A stretch of DNA of 11,379 nt from JAWWBN01 sp033720955 (GTDB lineage: Bacteria; Acidobacteriota; Thermoanaerobaculia; Multivoradales; JAHEKO01). The DNA lies in contig JAWWBN010000112.1 of the NCBI GenBank assembly GCA_033720955.1, forward strand, positions 1-11,379, read 5' to 3'. Position numbers and translations under genes: made by a program. Positions 6,627-11,379 of the stretch are shown here, piece by piece. The first letter of the stretch is position 1; every line of letters starts with the position of its first letter. The notes beneath the pieces are model-generated. The model was not told the DNA's origin and made no database searches. It was given only the letters and a program-made list of their open reading frames with translations.

Positions 6627-7157
6627 GCGCTCGAGACGCTCGCGCACGACGGGCTCCAGCCGGGTGAGACCGGCTGCCAGCCCGACCTCCATCGCCTCCT
6701 CCACCGGGCTGCCGTCGAGCAGGCCGCTCTTCAGAGCGAAAAGGCCGCCCACCCGGTTGCCGCTGGCGCAGTGGACCAGCACCGGCCGGCCCGTCCGCGC
6801 CAGGGCGTCGGCCAGGGCGCGGGCGTTCTCCTCGGTCATCCCCTCGGCCCCGGCCACCGGGATCGCCACGTACTCCATGCCGAGGGCGGCCACCCGCTCC
6901 GCCTCGCCCTCGCTCCCCTCCTCCCCCTCGGTACGCAGGTTGATCACCCCCGCAAAGCCCGCCTCGGCCAGCATGTCGAGCTGGTCGGCGCTGGGCTGAC
7001 CGCCGGTGTAGACGCCGGGGAACGGCTGGAGCCCGTTCGGGGCCAGGGCGGCGGCCGGGGGAAGGTCGGCCGCCGTCCCGCCCCCGCAGGCCACCGCCAC
7101 CGCGGCCAGGGCGGTGAGCAGGGTGGCTGCGCGACGTCTCGACCCGGTTCCTTGCAT
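6615..7157 (-). CDS. Lipoprotein with DUF442 / tyrosine-phosphatase-like domain
   Basis: 180 residues. A basic start (SRRRAATLL) and hydrophobic core end at AVAC, so Cys24 is a probable lipid-attachment site and the domain would lie in the periplasm or at the outer membrane. The domain (about 40-170) resembles the phosphatase-like part of beta-lactamase-hydrolase-like proteins (DUF442): YTGGQPSADQLDMLAEAGF, VINLRTEGEE, EYVAIPV and the active-site loop VHCASGNRVGG with Cys130 and Arg135. The loop is C-x4-R, one residue shorter than the classical C-x5-R of protein tyrosine phosphatases. Phosphatase activity is therefore not assured; a sulfur-transfer or persulfide role is an alternative. I chose ATG 7157 because it gives a compact signal peptide. 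Upstream in-frame codons would run into the divergent rhodanese gene. Divergent from that gene, with an 87-base gap. Confidence 0.8.
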   Translation of the reverse strand: MQGTGSRRRAATLLTALAAVAVACGGGTAADLPPAAALAPNGLQPFPGVYTGGQPSADQLDMLAEAGFAGVINLRTEGEEGSEGEAERVAALGMEYVAIPVAGAEGMTEENARALADALARTGRPVLVHCASGNRVGGLFALKSGLLDGSPVEEAMEVGLAAGLTRLEPVVRERLERPRP

Positions 7158-7227
7158 CACCTCGGGGAGCGCTCCGCTGGGGGAGCGCGACCGCGGGACT
7201 CTAGCAGAGCCGGCGGGCCGCGGCGTG

Positions 7228-7236
7228 TGATTCAAT
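7228..7236 (+). promoter_or_regulatory. Putative extended -10 for the rhodanese gene
   Basis: TGATTCAAT reads as an extended -10 (TG-n-TTCAAT) ending eight bases before ATG 7245. No Shine-Dalgarno lies between, so a leaderless or near-leaderless transcript is likely. No clear -35 box is visible. Confidence 0.4.
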
Positions 7237-7244
7237 AGACGCCC

Positions 7245-7709
7245 ATGGAACCGCCCGAGAGCGGCCCCCCGGACGAGGCGAAGCGCGCTCGGATCGACGC
7301 GCTCTACGCCCGCTCGAAGCAGCACTTCCCCACCGTCCCCGATCTCAGCGTGGAGGAGCTGGAGCGGCTCCGCGAGGTTCAGCCCGTGGTCCTGCTGGAC
7401 GTGCGCAAGCCGCCGGAGCAGGAGGTCTCCATGATCCCGGGCGCCATCACCCGGGAGGAGCTCGAGACCCACCCGGACCGCTACCGGGACCGTCCCATCG
7501 TGGCCTACTGCACGGTGGGACATCGCAGCGGGCTCTACGTGCGGCGGCTCCTCGACCGCGGGTTCGAGGCGTACAACCTACGGGGGGCGATCCTCGCCTG
7601 GACCCACGCCGGCGGCGAGCTCGTCCGCGGGGAGGAGCCGACCCGCCGCGTGCACGTCGCCGGACCCCAGTGGAACCTCGCCGCCGACGGCTACGAGGGG
7701 GTGTGGTAG
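7245..7709 (+). CDS. Single-domain rhodanese (sulfurtransferase)
   Basis: 154 residues with no signal peptide, so cytoplasmic. Rhodanese fold: VVLLDVRKPPEQEVSMIPGAI (residues 48-68) carries the family aspartate/arginine and the substrate approach, and the active loop YCTVGHRSG places catalytic Cys89 with the six-residue C-x4-R loop of sulfur-handling rhodaneses. Such enzymes hold a persulfide on the cysteine and pass sulfane sulfur to an acceptor (cyanide in vitro). The segment YNLRGAILAWTHAGGELV and the tail RRVHVAGPQWNLAADGYEGVW look like a conserved extension of a particular rhodanese subgroup; this is from memory. ATG 7245 is preceded by a -10-like element rather than a ribosome site. The stop overlaps the start of the next gene by seven bases, suggesting an operon. 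True acceptor unknown. Confidence 0.88.
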   Translation: MEPPESGPPDEAKRARIDALYARSKQHFPTVPDLSVEELERLREVQPVVLLDVRKPPEQEVSMIPGAITREELETHPDRYRDRPIVAYCTVGHRSGLYVRRLLDRGFEAYNLRGAILAWTHAGGELVRGEEPTRRVHVAGPQWNLAADGYEGVW

Positions 7710-8131
7710 CCCAACCTCCGGAATCGGTGCTCCTGGTCCACGCCGCCGCGACCCGGGCGATGACCGGGATCATCTGGTTCGTCCAGTGGGTCCACTACCC
7801 GCTCTTCCCCTTCGCCCGCGGACCCCGGTTCGAAGAGTTCGCACGACGGCACCAGAGCCGCACCGGGGCCGTGGTGGGTCCGCTCATGCTGGTCGAGGCG
7901 GCGTCGGCGCTGTGGATCGCGCTGGCTGGCGGCGGACCCCTCGCCTGGACCGGGCTCGCTCTCGTGGCGGTGATCTGGCTCTCCACCGCCGCGGCGCAGA
8001 TGCCGCGCCACCGCGCCCTCGAGCGCGGCTACGACGAGGCGCAGCTCCGCCGGCTGCTGAGGGGCAACTGGGTGCGCACCGCCGCCTGGACCGGGCGCAG
8101 CCTCGTCGCGCTCACGCTCCTGGCCGGCTGA
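7703..8131 (+). CDS. Small four-helix membrane protein, unknown function
   Basis: 142 residues from GTG 7703. Predicted membrane segments lie at about 9-29, 55-77, 79-98 and 127-142, with a charged loop RHRALERGYDEAQLRRLLRGNW between the last two. Noticeable motifs are TRAMTGIIWFVQWVHYPLF in helix 1, HQSRTGAVVGPLMLVE entering helix 2, QMPRH after helix 3 and NWVRTAAWT before helix 4. They have the look of a conserved uncharacterised family, but I cannot name it with confidence. Start choice: GTG 7703 follows GAGGGG closely and overlaps the rhodanese stop by seven bases; GTG 7727 would give 134 residues and is a fair alternative. Overlap with the rhodanese implies co-expression, so a role linked to sulfur handling is conceivable but not shown. 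Convergent with the anti-sigma gene, only six bases apart. Confidence 0.78.
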   Translation: MVAQPPESVLLVHAAATRAMTGIIWFVQWVHYPLFPFARGPRFEEFARRHQSRTGAVVGPLMLVEAASALWIALAGGGPLAWTGLALVAVIWLSTAAAQMPRHRALERGYDEAQLRRLLRGNWVRTAAWTGRSLVALTLLAG

Positions 8132-8137
8132 CCGGTC

Positions 8138-8947
8138 TCAGACGGGCTCGGCCACCAGCACGATGCGCTCCCGGCTCGAGACCACCACCCCGCCCGGGCG
8201 CTCGACGGTGACCGCGAAGAGCACCGGCTCGCGCACCTCGATCCCGGCATCGATCGGGACGATCACCTCGGAGACGCCCGGCGGAACGTCGAAGACCCCG
8301 CCGTCTACCGGGAAGCGCTCGTCGCGGGTGGCGTCGAAGATCCAGAGCTGATACTGCTCCACCGCCGGATCGTTGGGAGCCAGGCCGCGGATCTCCAGGT
8401 AGCCCCGCTGGCGCGGACCGCTCCAGATCACGGCGCCACCGGCGCCGCTGGCGGCCTCGTCCCCGGTCGGCACCCAGGCGAAGCGCCGGGTCTCGGCCCG
8501 CGGCTCCTCGAGCAGCGCGGCCAGCTCGGCGGCGGGCGTGGCCGGGGCGGGGCCGGGGGCGACCCGGGAGCTGGTCAGACGCGGCCACCAGCCGGCCAGG
8601 GCCAGCAGCAGAGCCGCCGCCGCCGCCCACCAGCCGTGGGCCGGCGCCCGGCGGCGAGCCGGCGCCCTTTCCGGGATCCTCCGAGGACCCGCGGACGGAA
8701 CGGGCGGCGCGGCCATGGCCGTGTAGTCGCGGCCCAGCCGGACCAGCCGCTCGCGCAGCGCGGGACGGAGGGCGGGCGGGGGTCCGGCGAGGGCGAGGTC
8801 GATGGCGGCCGCGGCCAGGTCGTACCGATCCGGATCCACCTCGGGGTGCTCGGCGAGCGCCCCGTCGAGCCACCGCTGCTCGTCCGGAGAGAGTCCCTGG
8901 GTGGCGCGCTCCACCAGGAGCTCCTCGATCCGCACCGGCAGCGTCAC
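8138..8947 (-). CDS. RskA-like membrane anti-sigma factor
   Basis: 269 residues. It should bind the ECF sigma factor encoded just upstream and release it on a signal. The N-terminal cytoplasmic part (1-105) starts VRIEELLVERATQGLSPDEQ, a helical sigma-binding region. It has no cysteine at all and so no zinc-binding HxxxCxxC motif. A Pro/Arg-rich stretch precedes a single membrane helix at about 106-121 (GWWAAAAALLLALAGWW). The periplasmic domain (about 145-265) carries the anti-sigma-K C-terminal pattern: GYLEIRGLAPNDPAVEQYQLWIFD, then FPVDGGVFDVP, VIVPIDAG and VLFAVTVERPGGVV. Regulated intramembrane proteolysis is the known way such proteins are inactivated. GTG 8947 overlaps the sigma stop (GTGA), which sets the start. 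Role inferred from family and position. Confidence 0.88.
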   Translation of the reverse strand: MTLPVRIEELLVERATQGLSPDEQRWLDGALAEHPEVDPDRYDLAAAAIDLALAGPPPALRPALRERLVRLGRDYTAMAAPPVPSAGPRRIPERAPARRRAPAHGWWAAAAALLLALAGWWPRLTSSRVAPGPAPATPAAELAALLEEPRAETRRFAWVPTGDEAASGAGGAVIWSGPRQRGYLEIRGLAPNDPAVEQYQLWIFDATRDERFPVDGGVFDVPPGVSEVIVPIDAGIEVREPVLFAVTVERPGGVVVSSRERIVLVAEPV

Positions 8948-9486
8948 GATGTCGCCCCCCCGGCCCTCTCCTCCAGGCTGTGTCGAACGGCGGCCAGGCC
9001 GCGCCAGATGTGGGACTTGACCGTGCCGATCGGCATCGAGGTGGCCTCGGCGATCTCGCTGTGGGACATGCCGTAGTAGATCGACAGCTCGATCACCTTG
9101 CGCTGCTCGGGCCGCAGCTCCTTGAGCGACTCGGCGGCCAGGGCGGCCTCGACCCCCTGCTCGAGCCGAACGTGCTCGTCGCTGGCCGGGTCGGTGGTCT
9201 CGGGCAGCGGGCGCAGATCGGGCCGGCGGTCGGAGTAGCGCAGTCGGTCGATCAAACGACGGCGGGCGATCATGGCGATGAAGGTCTTCTCCGACGCGAC
9301 CTTCTCGTCGTACTTGCCGGCGCTCTTCCAGACGTCGAGGAAGACGTCCTGCACGGCGTCCTCGGCGTCCTGGGGGTTGGCGGAGAATCGCCGCGCGATG
9401 CTCCAGACCAGCCCCCCAAAACGATCGATGCACTCGTCCACGGCATCGGCCTCTCCGGCCGCGATGCGGCCTAGGACCGAGCTCAT
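8944..9486 (-). CDS. ECF-family RNA polymerase sigma factor
   Basis: 180 residues. Region 2 spans about 14-84: DAVDECIDRFGGLVWSIARRF, then DAEDAVQDVFLDVWKSAGKYD and TFIAMIARRRLIDRLR, the core-binding and -10-recognising helices. After a linker, region 4 (about 117-172) has LRPEQRKVIELSIYYGMSHSEIAE and the helix-turn-helix SMPIGTVKSHIWRGLAAVR that reads the -35. No extra C-terminal domain is present. The partner anti-sigma is coupled downstream by GTGA, so this looks like a SigK/RskA-type pair. I start at ATG 9486 because homologous structure begins there; longer in-frame extension to 9660 would add a Pro/Arg-rich tail without conservation. ECF factors usually activate their own promoter, which would lie in 9487-9790; I could not identify a matching -35/-10 pair with confidence. 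Signal and regulon unknown. Confidence 0.92.
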   Translation of the reverse strand: MSSVLGRIAAGEADAVDECIDRFGGLVWSIARRFSANPQDAEDAVQDVFLDVWKSAGKYDEKVASEKTFIAMIARRRLIDRLRYSDRRPDLRPLPETTDPASDEHVRLEQGVEAALAAESLKELRPEQRKVIELSIYYGMSHSEIAEATSMPIGTVKSHIWRGLAAVRHSLEERAGGATS

Positions 9487-9790
9487 CGGCCGCCTACGAG
9501 CGCGATTCTCGTCACCGGGCGAATGGTACGGGATCGATTTGACGAACGGAAGGCCGGCCGAGTCGCGGCACCGGCCGGTGCCCGGGCGGCCCGGCCCTGG
9601 CCGCGAGGGGGGCAGGTGGCGCGCGGGTGGAGCGGTGGCGGGGATCTCTTCGGCGAGCATCGTCTGACGGGGTCCTCACCCGTGCCTCCGATTTCGGGCT
9701 CGGCCCGTCCACGGATGCGGACTTCGACGCCTGAGGCGTCTGGTAGACTCCCCGCCGCCGACCGCGTCCGCTCGCCCACCACTCGCCGCG
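9487..9790. promoter_or_regulatory. Divergent intergenic region between ECF sigma gene and rfb operon
   Basis: 304 bases without a believable gene. The rfb side holds the extended -10 and palindromes at 9726-9749. On the sigma side (minus strand) no confident ECF-type promoter could be picked. I looked for tRNA, SRP RNA and 6S-like patterns and saw none. The open frames that cross this stretch have no start signal and Pro/Arg/Gly-rich composition typical of chance frames in GC-rich DNA. Confidence 0.6.
9726..9749 (+). promoter_or_regulatory. Putative rfb promoter: extended -10 with overlapping inverted repeats
   Basis: TGGTAGACT (9741-9749) is an extended -10 (TG-n-TAGACT), 41 bases before the rfbA start. 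Immediately upstream is the palindrome GACGCC-TGA-GGCGTC (9726-9740), and GTCT-GGT-AGAC (9738-9748) overlaps the -10 itself. The spacer region would be covered by any protein binding the palindrome, so an operator is plausible. The leader carries no Shine-Dalgarno. Confidence 0.45.
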
Positions 9791-10681
9791 ATGCCATACA
9801 AGGGGATCATCCTCGCCGGCGGCCGGGGCACCCGCCTCCAGCCGTTGACCGCCGGCGTCAGCAAGCAGCTTCTCCCCGTCTACGACAAGCCGCTCGTCTA
9901 CTACCCGATGTGCACGCTGATGCTGGCGGGGATTCGGGAGATCCTCGTCATCACCACGCCGCGGGACGCCAGCTCCTTCCGGAACCTCCTGGGCGACGGG
10001 TCCCAGTGGGGCCTCGAGATCTCCTACGCGCAGCAGGAGGAGCCGCGCGGCATCGCCGAGGCCTTCCTCATCGGCGAGGAGTTCCTGGGGGGCTCGTCGG
10101 CCTGCCTGATCCTCGGCGACAACGTCTTCTACGCCTCGGGTCTGTCGGCCAAGCTGCGCGGCGTGGCCGAGCGCGAGACCGGGGCCACCGTCTTCGGCTA
10201 TCGCGTCAAAGAGCCCGAGCGGTACGGCGTGGTGGCCTTCGACGACGAGGGGCGGGTGGTGGACATCGAGGAGAAGCCGGCGCGGCCGCGCTCGCCGTAC
10301 GCCGTGACCGGTCTCTACTTCTACGATCACCGGGTCGTGGAGATCGCGCGGCGGATCCGCCCCTCGGCGCGCGGCGAGCTCGAGATCACCGACGTCAACC
10401 GCGCCTACCTGAAGCGCGGCGAGCTGCGGGTCGAGCTGTTCGACCGCGGCACCGCCTGGCTGGACACCGGCACTCACGACTCGCTGCTCGAGGCGGCCCT
10501 CTTCGTGCAGGTGATCGAGCACCGTCAGGGGCTCAAGATCGCCTGCCCCGAGGAGATCGCCTACCGGGTGGGCTTCATCGACGCCGACGACCTCCGCCGC
10601 CTGGCCCGCGGGTTCGAAGAGCCCTCCTACCGCGCCTATCTCGAGCAGATCCTCAGGGGCGGCGGCCGCCGCGGCCCATGA
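9791..10681 (+). CDS. rfbA: Glucose-1-phosphate thymidylyltransferase
   Basis: 296 residues, close to the usual 290. First step of dTDP-L-rhamnose synthesis: glucose-1-phosphate plus dTTP gives dTDP-glucose and pyrophosphate in the cytoplasm. The nucleotide-binding loop GIILAGGRGTRLQPLT (residues 5-20) is followed by SKQLLPVYDKP with Lys25. LGDNVFY holds Asp110 for Mg and substrate, and EEKP with the lysine near 162 and WLDTGTHDSL near the second Mg-binding Asp are also present. The C-terminal extension IACPEEIAYRVGFID is typical of RmlA and carries the allosteric dTDP-rhamnose region in known structures. ATG 9791 lacks a ribosome site, but the first residues match the family exactly. The stop overlaps rfbC as ATGA, so it begins a coupled operon. 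Confidence 0.96.
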   Translation: MPYKGIILAGGRGTRLQPLTAGVSKQLLPVYDKPLVYYPMCTLMLAGIREILVITTPRDASSFRNLLGDGSQWGLEISYAQQEEPRGIAEAFLIGEEFLGGSSACLILGDNVFYASGLSAKLRGVAERETGATVFGYRVKEPERYGVVAFDDEGRVVDIEEKPARPRSPYAVTGLYFYDHRVVEIARRIRPSARGELEITDVNRAYLKRGELRVELFDRGTAWLDTGTHDSLLEAALFVQVIEHRQGLKIACPEEIAYRVGFIDADDLRRLARGFEEPSYRAYLEQILRGGGRRGP

Positions 10682-11226
10682 AGGCCGCCCCCACGGCGAT
10701 CCCGGGAGTGCTGCGGCTCACCCCCAGGGTCTTCCGCGACGACCGCGGCTTCTTCCTGGAGAGCTGGAACCGGCGCAGCCTCGCCGAGGCCGGTCTCGAC
10801 CTGGAGTTCGTGCAGGACAACCACTCGCGATCGGCGCGGGGGACCCTGCGCGGCCTGCACTACCAGCGGCCCCACGCCCAGGGCAAGCTGGTGCGGGTCA
10901 CCCGCGGCCGGGTCTTCGACGTCGCGGTCGATCTGCGGCGCAGCTCGCCCGCCTACGGGCGCTGGGTGGGCGTCGAGCTGGACGACAGGGAGCTGGAGAT
11001 GCTCTGGATCCCCCCCGGCTGCGCCCACGGCTTCTACGTGCTCTCGGAGACCGCCGACCTGGTCTACAAGTGCACGGAGCTCTACTCGCCCGAGGACGAG
11101 TGGGTCCTGCGGTGGGACGACCCCGAGCTCGGCATCGAGTGGCCGCTGATCGACGGCCGACCGCCGGTGCTTTCGCCGCGCGACCGCGACGGCCGCCCGC
11201 TGGCGGAGCTGGAGACCTTCGAGTGA
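10678..11226 (+). CDS. rfbC: dTDP-4-dehydrorhamnose 3,5-epimerase
   Basis: 182 residues, the usual length. It epimerises C3 and C5 of dTDP-4-keto-6-deoxyglucose, the third step of dTDP-L-rhamnose synthesis. It is a small cupin. Visible marks are RDDRGFFLESW (20-30), FVQDNHSRSARGTLRGLHYQ with the catalytic base His61, GRVFDVAVDLRRSSPAYGRWVG, IPPGCAHGFYVLSE, and VYKCTELYSPEDEWVLRWDDPELGIEWP near the C-terminus. Start ATG overlaps the rfbA stop, and its own stop overlaps the rfbD start (GTGA). All residues expected for activity that I can place are present. Confidence 0.96.
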   Translation: MKAAPTAIPGVLRLTPRVFRDDRGFFLESWNRRSLAEAGLDLEFVQDNHSRSARGTLRGLHYQRPHAQGKLVRVTRGRVFDVAVDLRRSSPAYGRWVGVELDDRELEMLWIPPGCAHGFYVLSETADLVYKCTELYSPEDEWVLRWDDPELGIEWPLIDGRPPVLSPRDRDGRPLAELETFE

Positions 11227-11379
11227 GGGCGCTGGTCACCGGCGCCGGCGGCCAGCTCGGGCGCGCCCTGCTGGCCGGCTGCCCGGAGGGGGTGGAGGTC
11301 CACGGCGCCGGCCGCGACACCCTCGACGTCGCCGACCCGCGGGCGGTGGAGCGGGCCTTCGAGCGGCTGCGGCCCGACG
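11223..11379 (+). CDS. rfbD: dTDP-4-dehydrorhamnose reductase, N-terminal fragment cut by right window edge
   Basis: 52 codons before the window ends. Starting from GTG 11223 it reads MRALVTGAGGQLGRALL, the NAD(P)-binding GxxGxxG loop (residues 7-13) of the short-chain dehydrogenase fold. It then reads VEVHGAGRDTLDVADPRAVERAFERLRPD, the standard strand-2/helix spacing of RmlD. It would perform the last step to dTDP-L-rhamnose. Because the start overlaps the rfbC stop by four bases and the pathway context is complete so far, RmlD is much more likely than another sugar epimerase. rfbB (the 4,6-dehydratase) is not in the window and may follow to the right. Confidence 0.88.
   Translation, partial: MRALVTGAGGQLGRALLAGCPEGVEVHGAGRDTLDVADPRAVERAFERLRPD

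Noticed and set aside
8120..8140. CCGG-CTGA-CCGG at the convergent junction as a terminator
   Set aside because: A four-base-pair stem with no T-tract is too weak to claim.
9487..9660. N-terminal extension of the ECF sigma factor to an ATG at 9660
   Set aside because: The added 58 residues are Pro/Arg-rich without conservation; region 2 begins just after ATG 9486 as expected.
9601..9720. Possible structured RNA (tRNA-like or SRP-like) in the rfb-sigma gap
   Set aside because: No acceptor stem, GGTTCRANNCC T-loop or conserved SRP tetraloop could be placed on either strand; only short GC-rich pairings are present.
1..11379. CRISPR array, insertion sequence, integrase or attachment site
   Set aside because: No direct-repeat series, transposase or recombinase motif, or flanking target duplication was visible anywhere in the window.

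Overview
The window is a stretch of very GC-rich bacterial chromosome. The organism looks Gram-negative: there is a tripartite RND efflux system, several Sec or lipoprotein signal peptides, and the start of a dTDP-L-rhamnose operon of the kind that feeds O-antigen or capsule. Gene content and style (secreted PDZ proteins, ECF sigma factor with an RskA-like anti-sigma, tightly overlapping start/stop codons) fit an Acidobacteriota- or Myxococcota-like lineage. That placement is a guess; no rRNA or tRNA is present to settle it. I see no phage, transposon, integrase, CRISPR array or plasmid gene, so this reads as ordinary core and near-core chromosome rather than a mobile island.

Layout, left to right. 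(1) 1-2190, minus strand: an efflux operon with a lipoprotein membrane-fusion adaptor translationally coupled (ATGA overlap) to an RND inner-membrane pump that runs off the left edge. (2) 2191-2431: a divergent regulatory gap with a strong hairpin and an excellent Shine-Dalgarno. (3) 2432-3256, plus: a secreted PDZ protein flanked by unusual pairs of cysteines in acidic turns. (4) 3312-6590, plus: a nucleoside hydrolase coupled (GTGA overlap) to ribokinase, which together would turn nucleosides into free base and ribose 5-phosphate, followed by a type II NADH dehydrogenase. (5) 6615-8131: a minus-strand lipoprotein with a DUF442/phosphatase-like C-x4-R loop, divergent from a plus-strand rhodanese that overlaps a small four-helix membrane protein of unknown function. 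(6) 8138-9486, minus: ECF sigma factor and its RskA-like membrane anti-sigma factor, coupled by a GTGA overlap. (7) 9487-9790: a 304-base divergent gap with an extended -10 and palindromes. (8) 9791-11379, plus: rfbA-rfbC-rfbD, each start overlapping the previous stop, the last gene cut by the right edge.

The most interesting items are the disulfide-rich PDZ protein, the nucleoside hydrolase whose usual active-site histidine is a proline, the thiol-loop cluster (DUF442 lipoprotein / rhodanese / membrane protein), and an inverted repeat that brackets both the -10-like element and the start codon of the nucleoside hydrolase. None of these is proof of a new system.
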